The position numbers were made by a program, and so were the translations under genes. This document shows positions 42,573 to 51,974 of a stretch of 64,000 bases of DNA, one piece after another; the first letter of the stretch is position 1, and each line of letters starts with the position of its first letter. Source of the stretch: Chloracidobacterium sp. (GTDB taxonomy: Bacteria; Acidobacteriota; Blastocatellia; Pyrinomonadales; Pyrinomonadaceae); assembly GCA_016716305.1 (NCBI GenBank), contig JADJWP010000002.1, positions 2,726,501 to 2,790,500 of the forward strand. The letters run 5' to 3'. The notes beneath the pieces were generated by a model, which saw only the letters and a program-made list of their open reading frames with translations, was not told the DNA's origin and did no database searches.

Positions 42573-43511
42573 ATGATCGAAAACAACAAACTGACGGCGT
42601 TCGCAAAGTATGCATGGTTTGCTCTCGCGTACAACCTCGTCGTTATTCTGTGGGGCGTTTTTCTCAGGGCTTCCTACTCCGGCGATGGTTGCGGCCAACA
42701 CTGGATAACATGCCATGGCGAGGCGATCCCATCCGCTCCTGAACTCAAAACGCTCATCGAATTCTCGCACCGGGTGACGAGCATGCTCGCCGGACTTGTC
42801 GTGATCGGTCTCGTAATATGGGCATTTCGCAAATTCGAAAAACGCCATCTTGTACGGCGACTTGCCTTGCTATCGCTCGTCTTCATTCTTATCGAAGGGG
42901 CGATCGGAGGCGGTTTGGTGCTAACGGGAAACACCGCCGCAAATTGGACGCCATCAAGGCCGTATTGGACGGCCGGCCATTTGATCAACACCTTCGTTCT
43001 CATCGGGCTTCTTGGACTCACCGCATGGTTCGCGAGCGGTGACCGACGATTCGTCCTGCGAGGGCCAGCCAAGGTCTGGATCCTATTGGCGTTAGGGATC
43101 GCAGCGATATTCGTTACCGGTATCAGCGGTTCGATGGCCGCATTGACCAATATGCTTTTCCCGAGCGAGACGCTCGCGGAGGGCATCGCGAAAGACTTCG
43201 ATCCGAATTCTCACATTCTTTTGCGTTTGCGGATCCTACATCCGATATTTTCGATCTTTACGGCCGTGTTTCTGATATTTTTGTCGGACATGATCAGAAA
43301 AGCTGCGAATAAGGATGCTCTCGTCTCCAAATGGGCAAATGTCGTTTCGATACTGGTTATCGTGCAGATCATATTCGGCGGAGCGACACTTTTGCTGCTT
43401 GCTCCGATCGTGATGCAGCTAGGACACCTGCTGCTCGCTGACCTCATTTGGATCTCATTTGTGTTGATGGGTGCCAGTGTGTTTACCGCCGGTCGGGCGG
43501 ATCAGCTCTGA
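42573..43511 (+). CDS. ctaA: haem A synthase, COX15/CtaA family
   Basis: 312 residues with about eight hydrophobic helices. Conserved haem His lie in LIEFSHRVTSMLAGL and TAGHLINTFVLIG, with further His in HPIFSIFTAVF and LGHLLLADLIW. The first loop has the Cys pair in DGCGQHWITCHGE, typical of CtaA. It converts haem O to haem A for aa3-type oxidases and so implies aerobic respiration. It is divergent from tlyA, and its 3' end overlaps the DUF374 gene by 10 bases. Confidence 0.9.
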   Translation: MIENNKLTAFAKYAWFALAYNLVVILWGVFLRASYSGDGCGQHWITCHGEAIPSAPELKTLIEFSHRVTSMLAGLVVIGLVIWAFRKFEKRHLVRRLALLSLVFILIEGAIGGGLVLTGNTAANWTPSRPYWTAGHLINTFVLIGLLGLTAWFASGDRRFVLRGPAKVWILLALGIAAIFVTGISGSMAALTNMLFPSETLAEGIAKDFDPNSHILLRLRILHPIFSIFTAVFLIFLSDMIRKAANKDALVSKWANVVSILVIVQIIFGGATLLLLAPIVMQLGHLLLADLIWISFVLMGASVFTAGRADQL

Positions 43512-44212
43512 TCGGTTCTCCATTTCTCTCCGCGAAGGACAAGTTCATCAAGCGATGTTTGGAGTTCGACGATCTTTGCTTCGAGTTCTTTGTCGCGAGC
43601 CCTTGATTCAATAAAGATCGGCTCACCAATGATCAGGTTGGCCTTTGTGAACGGCTTCGGGATCTGCAAACGATCCCAACTCTTCAACGTCCAGTAATCT
43701 TCACATTCAATGACAAAAGGCATCAGCGGATTTCCGGTTTTTTTGGCAAGAATGATCGGGCCTGATTTCGCTTTGTATCGGGGCCCGCGTGGCCCATCGA
43801 TCGTGAATGCCATTTCGAAACCGCTCTTCATCATTCGTATCATTCTGACCAAGGCTCGAGCGCCGCCGCGGCTTGACGAGCCTTTTACTATTCCAAACCC
43901 GAGACGCTGGATACAGCGGGCGGTATATTCGCTGTCAAAGCTGCTAGATGAGAGGACGATTATTCCGTGTTCACGAAAAAAATATGTCCCGGCTATGATA
44001 CGGTCATGCCAAAATGAATAGATCGGGATCTTTCCGGCGGCCTTTATAGCCTCGAAGTTCTCCCATCCGGTCTTTTCAAATCGGATCGTCGATCCGATCA
44101 GCCGCACGATCAGATACCCCAAGTATCCGACCGTCCGGATGACGATACGTTGTTTCAATGTAAATCGATCAAGCGAGTCGAACTGATAGGCTTTCTGGAA
44201 ATCTTCCGACAT
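43502..44212 (-). CDS. DUF374/lysophospholipid acyltransferase-like protein
   Basis: 236 residues. The acyltransferase-like core has YSFWHDRIIAGTYFF (HD motif), SSSSFDSEYTARCIQRLGF, VKGSSSRGGARALVRMI and FTIDGPRGPRYKAKSGPIILAKKTGNPLMP, as in DUF374 proteins, which resemble LpxL-like and PlsC-like acyltransferases. It probably acylates a lipid A or phospholipid precursor at the inner membrane. It converges on ctaA. Confidence 0.85.
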   Translation of the reverse strand: MSEDFQKAYQFDSLDRFTLKQRIVIRTVGYLGYLIVRLIGSTIRFEKTGWENFEAIKAAGKIPIYSFWHDRIIAGTYFFREHGIIVLSSSSFDSEYTARCIQRLGFGIVKGSSSRGGARALVRMIRMMKSGFEMAFTIDGPRGPRYKAKSGPIILAKKTGNPLMPFVIECEDYWTLKSWDRLQIPKPFTKANLIIGEPIFIESRARDKELEAKIVELQTSLDELVLRGEKWRTDQS

Positions 44213-44297
44213 AATAGAAAATTGTTAGCAACCTAAGGTATCATTTGCAACATGTTAAAGAGTCTCATCGTATCTATTTCTGTCGTTTGCCGGCGTA

Positions 44298-45101
44298 ATG
44301 CATAGACGTATCCTGATAATTGATGACCATGATGACCTCGCGAGTTCGCTTGACGAAGTCTTCTCACATGATGGTCATGAAGTACACATCGCTCAGACCA
44401 GAGCCGAAGCAGTTGCTTTCGATGACATCGAGAAATTTGATCTCGTGATCACTGATCTGGATGTTGAGAAGGCGGCATGCGAGACCCCTGCCAACGGCGA
44501 CGGACCGGTCTGCTTACCTCAATTGCCTGCGGGTATCACTGCTGAACATATCAAAGCCTTCAAGATCTGTGCAGCAAACTTCAGACGCGACGGTTTCAAC
44601 GAAGACGAACTCAAGGAGATTGTTGCAACGATCCTGGACTACAAGACGCGTTTTGTAGATAAGATCGAGTTTGTCCAGGATCTTCACGAGTATATTGAAT
44701 TCGAATTCCCGAGTGCCATCTCGCTGATGCATGTGATACTCGAATACCTGATGAAGCGGGTTGAAAAACTCGGAGTGATCAAGCCGGAGCAATCAAATCT
44801 GTTCATTGCCCTGGACGAAGCTTTCGTGAATGCCGTCAAGCACGGTAATAAGTTCGATGCAGAGAAACTCGTTCGCGTTTCCGCTGAAGTTTCGAGCAAG
44901 GAAGCTCGGTTCACTATCGAGGACGAAGGCGAAGGGTTCGATGTCAACAACATCCCAGATCCGCTCGATCCCGAAAATCTTTTCAAATCCTCAGGCCGCG
45001 GCGTTCTTTTCATTTACAACATAATGGACGAGGTTGCCTATAATGAGCGCGGAAATCGGTTGACAATGGTCAAGAAGAAATCTGAGGACTCGGCTGTCTG
45101 A
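44298..45101 (+). CDS. truncated receiver fused to anti-sigma-type (RsbW-like) ATPase
   Basis: 267 residues. The first 60 residues are a receiver-like half (RRILIIDDHDDLASSLDEVFSHDGHEVHIA…FDLVITDLDVE, with the putative phospho-Asp) but break off before the Thr and Lys elements. A Cys-containing linker and a helical segment (about 75-150) precede a HATPase_c_2 domain (about 155-260) with DEAFVNAVKHGN, EDEGEGFD and GRGVLFIYNIMDEV. It is probably a switch kinase or partner-switching protein whose receiver serves as a binding module. The signal and target are unknown. Confidence 0.78.
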   Translation: MHRRILIIDDHDDLASSLDEVFSHDGHEVHIAQTRAEAVAFDDIEKFDLVITDLDVEKAACETPANGDGPVCLPQLPAGITAEHIKAFKICAANFRRDGFNEDELKEIVATILDYKTRFVDKIEFVQDLHEYIEFEFPSAISLMHVILEYLMKRVEKLGVIKPEQSNLFIALDEAFVNAVKHGNKFDAEKLVRVSAEVSSKEARFTIEDEGEGFDVNNIPDPLDPENLFKSSGRGVLFIYNIMDEVAYNERGNRLTMVKKKSEDSAV

Positions 45102-45139
45102 AACATGACCGTGAGTACACAGGTCATTCGACCAAGTTC

Positions 45140-45170
45140 AGGCGGTTTTGCTTTACGTGAAGCCGCCTTT
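45140..45170 (+). terminator. AGGCGG…CCGCCT hairpin after the RsbW-like gene
   Basis: A 6-bp outer stem with an inner CTT-TACGTG-AAG hairpin is followed by TTT. It lies 38 bases after the stop and before nadE. Confidence 0.45.
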
Positions 45171-45189
45171 AGCTTCATTTAATTCGACG

Positions 45190-46854
45190 ATGCGAGTCAC
45201 TATCGCCCAGATCAACACGACCAACGGCGACATCGCCGGAAATACCAAAAAAATTGTCGATGCTATCGCGAAAGCTAAGTCAGATCGATCTGACCTTGTC
45301 GTGTTTCCCGAGGTCGTAACGCACGGCTACACGTCGCAGGATTGGTTTCAGGACCACGACATAATCGCGTCGGCGGGCGAACCGCTAAAGGCGATAATCG
45401 AGGCGACCGGGGGCATTACCGCGGTTGTTGGTACGATCCGCCGAAACGAGGACAACGACGGACGTCGTTTGTATAACACGGCGGCGGTAATTCATGACCG
45501 CCAGTTGATCGGATTTGCCGATAAGACGCTGCTGCCCGAATACGACGTTTTTGACGACCCGCGATATTTTGAACCGAGCCAACATCGCCGCCTGTTCGAG
45601 GTGAACGGCACAAAGCTGGGTGTGGTGGTCTGCGAAGATTTCTGGAACGACAAAACGTTTTGGCGAGACCGTTTGTACGAGACCGACCCGACCGATGAAG
45701 TGATAGCGATGGGCGCGGACGTGATCGTTTCGGTCAATTCATCGCCGTATAACAAGGGCAAAATAAAGCTCCGTTGCGACATGGTCGCGCATCGTGCGAA
45801 AGCCAACCGCGTACCGATAGTCTTCGTGAACCAGATAGGCGGGAACGACGGAATAATCTTTGACGGTGCGAGCCTGATCGCCGACGAAGAAGGCGACATC
45901 ATCCTGCAGGCTGCGGCGTTCGAGGAATTTGTCGAAACGGTGGAACTTGACGTCCGCATGCCCGACGCACGCGGTATCACGGGCAGTGAGATCGAGGCGA
46001 TACATCAGGCACTCGTTCTCGGCATTCGCGATTATGCGGCAAAGAACGGGTTCAGGAAAGCGGTCCTCGGGCTTTCGGGCGGGATAGATTCGACACTTGT
46101 CGCGGCACTCGCGGCCGAGGCGATCGGGCCGGAAAATCTGCTGTGCGTGATGATGCCCTCGCAGTTCTCGTCAGAGGGCAGCATTACGGATTCCGAAGAA
46201 CTCGTGCGAAATATTGGCTGCGAGAGCCGGATCGTGCCGATCTCGGACGCGTTCAATGTGCTGGTCGATCAGTTGAACCTGAGCGTTCCGACAAAAGGCG
46301 GAGAATCGCTCGCGGCGGAAAATCTGCAATCGCGAATACGCGGCGTGATATTGATGGCCATCTCGAATTCGGAAGGCCGGCTGGTGCTCTCGACCGGGAA
46401 CAAATCGGAACTTGCCGTCGGCTATTGCACGCTTTACGGCGACACGAATGGCGGGCTTGCAGTGCTCGGTGACGTGCTGAAGACGGAGGTTTGGGAGGTC
46501 GCGAGGCAACTTAACGAACGCGCGGGCCGCGAGATAATTCCGGTTCGCGTGATCGAAAAGAAGCCGTCAGCAGAGCTCGCCCCGCACCAGTTTGACCAGG
46601 ACAGCCTGCCGCCTTACGAGGTAATGGACCCGATCCTGAAGATGTATTTTGAGCAAAAGGCTTCGCCAGCGGAGATCATCGCCGCCGGTAACGATCCCGA
46701 CAAGGTCTATTGGATCCTGAACAAGGTCGAGCATCCTGCGAATGAATTCAAACGCCGTCAGCTCCCGCCGACCCTGATCATCTCGAAGAACGCCATCGGC
46801 GTGGGACGAAGAAGACCGGTGACACACAAATTCCGGCGGACAATTTCGGAATAG
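45190..46854 (+). CDS. nadE: glutamine-dependent NAD+ synthetase
   Basis: 554 residues from ATG 45190 (MRVTIAQINTTNGDIAGNTKKI). The N-terminal nitrilase-type glutaminase has catalytic Glu in VFPEVVTHGY, Lys in DKTLLPEYDVFDD and Cys in VVCEDFW. The C-terminal synthetase has the pyrophosphate loop GLSGGIDSTLVAAL, then STGNKSELAVGYCTLYGD and KKPSAELAPHQ. It amidates nicotinate adenine dinucleotide to NAD. It is the usual two-domain length for bacteria and appears to stand alone. Confidence 0.95.
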   Translation: MRVTIAQINTTNGDIAGNTKKIVDAIAKAKSDRSDLVVFPEVVTHGYTSQDWFQDHDIIASAGEPLKAIIEATGGITAVVGTIRRNEDNDGRRLYNTAAVIHDRQLIGFADKTLLPEYDVFDDPRYFEPSQHRRLFEVNGTKLGVVVCEDFWNDKTFWRDRLYETDPTDEVIAMGADVIVSVNSSPYNKGKIKLRCDMVAHRAKANRVPIVFVNQIGGNDGIIFDGASLIADEEGDIILQAAAFEEFVETVELDVRMPDARGITGSEIEAIHQALVLGIRDYAAKNGFRKAVLGLSGGIDSTLVAALAAEAIGPENLLCVMMPSQFSSEGSITDSEELVRNIGCESRIVPISDAFNVLVDQLNLSVPTKGGESLAAENLQSRIRGVILMAISNSEGRLVLSTGNKSELAVGYCTLYGDTNGGLAVLGDVLKTEVWEVARQLNERAGREIIPVRVIEKKPSAELAPHQFDQDSLPPYEVMDPILKMYFEQKASPAEIIAAGNDPDKVYWILNKVEHPANEFKRRQLPPTLIISKNAIGVGRRRPVTHKFRRTISE

Positions 46855-46935
46855 ATTTTCCTGCAAGTTAACGTGACGAATGACGTTCATTAGGACAGCA
46901 GCGAATGCTGATGCCATTTCGAACGGAGTTTTTCT

Positions 46936-47451
46936 ATGTCGAATTTTAGAGTAAACGTGCACAACATCAAGATAGCGAGCCCGTGCTCGGCCGATTGGGA
47001 ATCGATGTTCGGGAATGAGCGAAAGCGTTTTTGCGGCCAGTGCAAGTTGAATGTTTACAACCTTTCGGGGATGACACAGCGTGACGCCGAGGACCTTTTG
47101 CAGCAAAGCGAGGGAAGGCTCTGCGTACGGTATTACCGGCGTGCGGACGGAACGATCTTGACCACGGACTGCCCGGTCGGCTGGGCAAGGGTGAAAAAGC
47201 GCGTTTCATCCTTCGCGACGGCGGCATTTGCGATATTCGTGAGCGCATTTAGCGGAGCATATTTCTCAGTGAAAGGTGTGAACGGTGCCGAGATCGGAAA
47301 GTTTCTGCCGATACCACTGACTACACCGACGCCGGATTATGAGCCGTTGATGGGGGCGATCGCGATACCGACGCCAACTCCGAAATCGTCACCTTCACCG
47401 ACGCCGAATCCTAAGGTTCGTCGAACAGCTGAAATCCGCCAGGCGATATGA
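46936..47451 (+). CDS. small Cys-rich protein with membrane segment and Pro-Thr tail
   Basis: 171 residues. The N-terminal 80 residues carry five Cys in the order PCSADW…ERKRFCGQCKLNVYNLSGMT…GRLCVRYYRRADGTILTTDCPVG, a compact motif I have seen in acidobacterial and Bacteroidota proteins but for which I know no function. It looks like a metal or zinc-ribbon-type cytoplasmic domain. A hydrophobic segment (FATAAFAIFVSAFSGAYF) and a low-complexity Pro/Thr/Ser tail follow, suggesting an inner-membrane protein with an extracytoplasmic tail. It converges with the VWFA gene. Confidence 0.75.
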   Translation: MSNFRVNVHNIKIASPCSADWESMFGNERKRFCGQCKLNVYNLSGMTQRDAEDLLQQSEGRLCVRYYRRADGTILTTDCPVGWARVKKRVSSFATAAFAIFVSAFSGAYFSVKGVNGAEIGKFLPIPLTTPTPDYEPLMGAIAIPTPTPKSSPSPTPNPKVRRTAEIRQAI

Positions 47452-47499
47452 TCGGTCGAGCAAATTGTATGTCTCGCCTGATCATCATAAATAGTGCCG

Positions 47500-47533
47500 A
47501 TAAAACAAAAGAGCCGCACACTTCGGCGGCTCT
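47500..47533 (-). terminator. rho-independent terminator of the VWFA gene
   Basis: On the minus strand AGAGCCGC and GCGGCTCT form an 8-bp stem around an 8-base loop, followed by TTTGTTTTA. It starts 26 bases after the stop of the VWFA gene. Confidence 0.85.
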
Positions 47534-47558
47534 CGCAGCAAACAATTATCTGGCTGCT

Positions 47559-48668
47559 TCAGTTCTTAACGTAATATCCTTGTCGGGCCCTGACTCTGAC
47601 GCCTGCGCGATTATTCACAGCGACATTGAGCTTTACAAATTTCTCATTCGGAAATTCAGATTCTGAATAATATTGAACCAAATATTGCGCCCGAAGTTCG
47701 TTTCCAAGCTGACGGAAGATCTTCTCAAGAAGCTCGGTGTTCAGTCGCATATTTGTGCCGTTTTGATACTGATCCGGTGTATCGATCGGCAAGAATTTAG
47801 GTAAGAATGCAGTGCCGCCGGTCTCATCTGCAAATTTTTGCATATTTTCCTGGCCGAACTGACTCATTGAATTAAGCTGCAGAGAGCTGCCTGCAGGATT
47901 GATCGAATAAAAAACGGTATCGGCATCCTGGAGCGATTTCAAGACCCTTATTTGTTCCATTACTTTAGCCGTGTTTCGAGCTTTTACTCTCAATTCGCGA
48001 AGTTTTGCCCCTTCGATATTGCTTGTCAGTTTACGTTCTGCGTTCCATATCGCGCGCGTCACACCTTCGCTATTCGTATCTTCACCGTCCGAAATGATCA
48101 CAAGAACCTTTCGCCGACCCTGCGGCGCATTTTTATTCAGATGGTCGGCTGCAGCTCGTAATGAATCGTAGAACGCCGTCTGTTCTTTGGTTGGCGTTAT
48201 CGATTTGACGGCGATCACCGAGCGTTCGGCTGTATCGCGCGATTGCACTACGATCGGTTTCTGTCCGACAGTAAAGATCGTTGCCCTGTCGTCCGGACGG
48301 AGGACTTCGAGCAGAAATTTCGCAGCAGTCTCCTGCTGAAACTTGAACATCGAATCCGTGCTTGCTGAAACGTCAAAAAGCAAAGCGATCTCAAGCGGAA
48401 CACTTTCAGCAGAACCGATGCTTTCGATCGTCTGTGCACGGCCCTCTTCGGCGAGCCGAAAGTCGGGAAGCGACAGGCCAAGAACCGGTTCGCCGTTTGA
48501 ATTTACGACCGAGACCGGAACAACCACCAGCCTTGAATTGACCTTGATGACCTCTTCTTCCTCAGCGATCTTGGGCGTAGGTGTAGCTGATTGCGCGGCC
48601 GCAAATATTGACAAAAACAATATTATTATCAACGAACTGAAAAGTGCTGTCGCTTTATTGCTTCGCAT
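47559..48668 (-). CDS. exported VWFA-related protein (acidobacterial TIGR03436 type)
   Basis: 369 residues from ATG 48668 with a signal peptide (LFSSLIIILFLSIFAAAQS). The N-terminal beta-region VKVNSRLVVVPVSVVNSNGEPVLGLSLPDFRLAEEG is the standard opening of this family. The VWA domain follows with MIDAS DVSASTDS and VIISDGEDTNS. The end reads LRAQYLVQYYSESEF…FVKLNVAVNNRAGVRVRARQGYY, as in TIGR03436. It is a secreted, probably adhesion or protein-binding protein. This type is especially common in Acidobacteria, which supports the taxonomic guess. Confidence 0.85.
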   Translation of the reverse strand: MRSNKATALFSSLIIILFLSIFAAAQSATPTPKIAEEEEVIKVNSRLVVVPVSVVNSNGEPVLGLSLPDFRLAEEGRAQTIESIGSAESVPLEIALLFDVSASTDSMFKFQQETAAKFLLEVLRPDDRATIFTVGQKPIVVQSRDTAERSVIAVKSITPTKEQTAFYDSLRAAADHLNKNAPQGRRKVLVIISDGEDTNSEGVTRAIWNAERKLTSNIEGAKLRELRVKARNTAKVMEQIRVLKSLQDADTVFYSINPAGSSLQLNSMSQFGQENMQKFADETGGTAFLPKFLPIDTPDQYQNGTNMRLNTELLEKIFRQLGNELRAQYLVQYYSESEFPNEKFVKLNVAVNNRAGVRVRARQGYYVKN

Positions 48669-48719
48669 AGTAACTTGGGTTTGGGAGAAGAAAGAGGGAT
48701 CGATCCGGAGAAAGGATTC

Positions 48720-48751
48720 AGACACGAGAACGGTCACCCGCTCTCGTGTCT
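48720..48751. terminator. 10-bp-stem hairpin between ompA and the VWFA gene
   Basis: AGACACGAGA and TCTCGTGTCT pair around a 12-base loop, 25 bases after the ompA-like stop. No T-run is present, so it may be an attenuator rather than a full terminator. Confidence 0.5.
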
Positions 48752-48775
48752 TCTTCGGGAAAGGCAAAAAGGCAA

Positions 48776-49744
48776 CTATTCGTTGTCAGTATCCGTCGCT
48801 ACCTGACGAACCTCAACGTTCTGGTTCATGCCGCGGCTGACGAGGAGCTTGACCTCAACACGACGATTCTGTTCGCGGCCTTCGCGAGTCGAGTTGTCGG
48901 CGACCGGCTGCAGGACACCGTAGCCGTATGACGTCCCGATCCGACGAAGCGGTATGTTGTGCGTCATGATCAGATAATCTTTTACAGCCTGTGCTCTTCG
49001 GTCACTGAGCTCCTTGTTCTTCTTTGCTGAGCCTTCTGCTGAAGCAAATCCTGTGACCTCGATGACATATCCCTTGAGGGTCATCGACGCAGTTGCAACT
49101 TCGTCAAGCTGCGCCTTCGCTTCCGGTGACAATACAGCACTGTTGACCTTGAAGTTTACCGTAGCCGACGACTGCACGACATATTCATCAAGTGCCGAAA
49201 TGCGCTGATTGGTCGCATTAACGCCTTCAACCGCGGCATCGGCGGTATCCTGAGCGGCCTTTGCACCACCGCGAGCGGCATTCGAAATAGCCATCAATTC
49301 ATCGATCTGGCCAGAAACACGCTGTGCATTCTGTTCCGCAGCAGTCAATCGCTCTTCTGCCGGAGTTACACGGCTGTCGATCGATTGAGCTGTTTGCAGG
49401 TTGCTCTTATCGAATCGGATCTTAGATGCGGCAAGGCTACCGCTTGCGTCTCCGCGCCCCTCGGCCTCGAGGTTCAAACCACGGACGATCGAGTTCACGG
49501 GGTAGCGGTCACCACCAAACAGAGCATTATTCTTGATGCTTGCTTCAGGTGCAACAACAACTCGCGTGTCGACCCCGACCGCATCGCGAACAACAAACGT
49601 ACTGTCATTCTCTTTCGCGACTACAACGCCTTTGATCTTATATTTTTGCCCACTGACGAGGTTTCGGGTCTGAGCATCCTGAGCGAATACACTGACCGAA
49701 CCGATCGTAAGTGCCAATACAAAAAGTGAAATTTTCTTAAACAT
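48776..49744 (-). CDS. OmpA-family outer-membrane protein
   Basis: 322 residues from ATG 49744, with AGAGGAG before it. A signal peptide (LFVLALTIGSVSVFAQ) precedes a DUF5666-like OB domain (about 30-115: YKIKGVVVAKENDSTFVVRDAVG). A coiled coil runs from 135 to 185, and a C-terminal OmpA/MotB peptidoglycan-binding domain contains VIEVTGFASAEGSAKKNKELSDRRAQAVKDYL and NRRVEVKLLV. It should tether the outer membrane to peptidoglycan. It lies upstream of the VWFA gene on the same strand. Confidence 0.88.
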   Translation of the reverse strand: MFKKISLFVLALTIGSVSVFAQDAQTRNLVSGQKYKIKGVVVAKENDSTFVVRDAVGVDTRVVVAPEASIKNNALFGGDRYPVNSIVRGLNLEAEGRGDASGSLAASKIRFDKSNLQTAQSIDSRVTPAEERLTAAEQNAQRVSGQIDELMAISNAARGGAKAAQDTADAAVEGVNATNQRISALDEYVVQSSATVNFKVNSAVLSPEAKAQLDEVATASMTLKGYVIEVTGFASAEGSAKKNKELSDRRAQAVKDYLIMTHNIPLRRIGTSYGYGVLQPVADNSTREGREQNRRVEVKLLVSRGMNQNVEVRQVATDTDNE

Positions 49745-50168
49745 AACTAGACTCCTCTGCTGAAGTAACATTCCAAAAACCCGAAACCGCACAATAGACG
49801 TAGGTAGAACCTGTATGGTTGCTAACGTATTGAGAACGTTCTTACCCGTGCCCAACTTTCAATTTGTGAAAATCATCTGTCGCCATTTCCGTGCTCGATC
49901 GAATTTCTCCACAGACAGTCATATCAAGTATCGTGCCACGAACCACGAAGTTAGAAAAATCACACAACCCCTTATCTATGAACATGTTAGAATGGCTGAA
50001 TTTAAGGGAATGACATGTCTGTAAACTATACAGAAATATGATGGCGACTGAAATGTGTCCGAATTCGATACAGGGAAATTACTCAAAGCCAGTAGTGGCA
50101 AAATGGAGAAGCAACTGCAATACCTCGAAGAATACAAATATACAAACGGTTTGTCCACCGTTTTTTTG
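49745..50168. other. 424-base region without a convincing gene
   Basis: Leftward, this stretch separates the E2 gene from ompA. Near the E2 end (50144-50167) AAACGGT and ACCGTTT pair around a 6-base loop with TTTT after it on the plus strand. Near ompA there is a GAACGTTC palindrome. Short frames here have no Shine-Dalgarno and no family-like sequence. Confidence 0.4.
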
Positions 50169-51881
50169 TTAAAGCGAGAAATTCCCGGTTTCAAGATCCG
50201 CTTTCAAGAAAGCGAGGAAGCGTTCCGCATCGGCACCGTCGACGATCCGATGATCGTAGGTCAGCGCGAAATAGGCCATGTGCCGGATAGCGATATAGTC
50301 ATCCCCGTCCGGGGTCGAGAGAACTTTCGGACGTTTCTCTATGGTCCCGACGCATAGGATCGCGACCTGCGGTTGGTTTATGATCGGTGTCCCGTAGAGA
50401 CCGCCGAAGACGCCGGGATTTGTTATCGTGAATGTCCCGCCGGTAACCTCGTCAGGACTGAGTTTCTTAGCTCGAGCTCGATCCGCAAGGTCGTTCGCGG
50501 CCAACGCCAAGCCCGATAACGATAGAGTGTCGGCCTTCTTGATCACAGGTACGATCAAGCCCCAATCGAGAGCGACCGCCATTCCTAAATTGATGTCGCC
50601 CTTATAAATAATGCTGTCGCCGTCGACCTGTGCGTTGACGATCGGAAACTGACGTATCGCATTATTGACAGCCTGAAAGATGAACGGCATGTACGTGAGC
50701 TTTGTGCCGAACCTTGATTGGAATTCAGATTTCTTGCTCTCGCGGAATTTTGCGACTCGTGTCATATCAATCTCGTAGACACTCGTGACGTGCGCCGACG
50801 TGTGCTTCGAGAAAGTCATGTGTTCAGCGATCTTCTTCCGCATAACGGACATTTTCTCAACGCGATCACCAGCGGCAGGTGTTACTCGAGACTGCGCCGA
50901 TTCTTCCTTTACTGCTACTGCCGTTTGCATGGTCGCCGGAGTCGCAGATGGCGGCCGTACCAGCAGGTCTTCCGGCCGAAGGGCCGCTCCCGTCTCGATA
51001 TACGAAAGAATATCTTGCTTCGTAACACGTCCGCTCAGCCCAGAACCATGGATACGCGAAATATCGATGCCGTGCTCTTTCGCTATGTTGCGAACCAAGG
51101 GACTCGATTTTGCACGGCGCAGGTCTTCTACGGTCGAATCGCCGTTGGCGACTTTTGGCATAACTGCCGCGACGACGGGTCTATCCTCTTGTGCCACGGG
51201 AGCAAGGCTTGCGGCTGGCAACGGATCCTGAGCTGGTTTCGACGTCACTGTTCCTTCAGCCCCGACCAAGGCCAAAACCGAGCCGACCTCGACGGTCTCT
51301 CCCTCGGCTACCAAAACGCTCAGAAGTTGTCCTGCGGCGGGAGAAGGAACCTCGGCATCGACCTTATCGGTCGATATCTCAAGTAAGGGCTCGTCCTTCT
51401 CGATCCGATCACCCACAGATTTGAGCCACTTAGAGACAGTTCCCTCCGTTATCGATTCGCCCATCTGTGGCATTACGACCTCGGTGGCGCCTGCGGTGTT
51501 CCCGGATTGAAGCGTCGATGGGATTGCCGGCGGCGGGGACGGAGGTGCCGATTCGGAGAGAATCTCGGGAACCGGGGCCTCGATAACCGCTGCGACCGCA
51601 GATTCCGGACCTTTGATCTGAACGTCGCTGGCGGCCTGCTCACCAGCCGATCCGATCACTGCGACAACTGAGCCTACCTCTACGGTTTCGCCCTCTTGGT
51701 GCCTTATTTCCAGGAGAATGCCTTCGCCCGGACTTGGAACTTCTGCGTCGACCTTATCTGTCGAAATTTCAAGGATCGCCTCGTCCTTGTCGATCTTATC
51801 GCCGACTGCCTTGAGCCATTTTGAGACTGTTCCTTCGGTTATCGATTCGCCCATTTGCGGCATTACGACTTCTATGCTCAT
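50169..51881 (-). CDS. 2-oxoacid dehydrogenase E2 acyltransferase with two lipoyl domains
   Basis: 570 residues from ATG 51881, with GGAGAA before it. Two near-identical lipoyl domains (about 2-78 and 130-205) each have the lipoyl Lys in EISTDKVDAEVPSP. The E3/E1-binding domain (about 260-300) reads SSPLVRNIAKEHGIDISRIHGSG. The catalytic core has the His and Asp of YDHRIVDGADAERFLA at the C-terminus. It transfers an acyl group from E1 to CoA. MPQMGESITEGTVSKWL is typical of the succinyltransferase-like or branched-chain type, but the partner E1 is not in the window. Confidence 0.9.
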   Translation of the reverse strand: MSIEVVMPQMGESITEGTVSKWLKAVGDKIDKDEAILEISTDKVDAEVPSPGEGILLEIRHQEGETVEVGSVVAVIGSAGEQAASDVQIKGPESAVAAVIEAPVPEILSESAPPSPPPAIPSTLQSGNTAGATEVVMPQMGESITEGTVSKWLKSVGDRIEKDEPLLEISTDKVDAEVPSPAAGQLLSVLVAEGETVEVGSVLALVGAEGTVTSKPAQDPLPAASLAPVAQEDRPVVAAVMPKVANGDSTVEDLRRAKSSPLVRNIAKEHGIDISRIHGSGLSGRVTKQDILSYIETGAALRPEDLLVRPPSATPATMQTAVAVKEESAQSRVTPAAGDRVEKMSVMRKKIAEHMTFSKHTSAHVTSVYEIDMTRVAKFRESKKSEFQSRFGTKLTYMPFIFQAVNNAIRQFPIVNAQVDGDSIIYKGDINLGMAVALDWGLIVPVIKKADTLSLSGLALAANDLADRARAKKLSPDEVTGGTFTITNPGVFGGLYGTPIINQPQVAILCVGTIEKRPKVLSTPDGDDYIAIRHMAYFALTYDHRIVDGADAERFLAFLKADLETGNFSL

Positions 51882-51974
51882 AAGTTCTCCGTGTCCGATC
51901 CTGAGGGCCAGAAAGGTTATATCAAACAATTAGAATACTAAACTGCTGAGCTAAAAAAAAGCAGACCGGCGGAG

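Noticed and set aside
50055..50357. Open frame on the plus strand over the E2 gene end
   Set aside because: Most of it is antisense to the conserved E2 catalytic domain.
51440..51885. Two near-identical DNA stretches about 390 bases apart
   Set aside because: They encode the two lipoyl domains of one E2 protein, so the repeat is explained by domain duplication and not by a mobile element.
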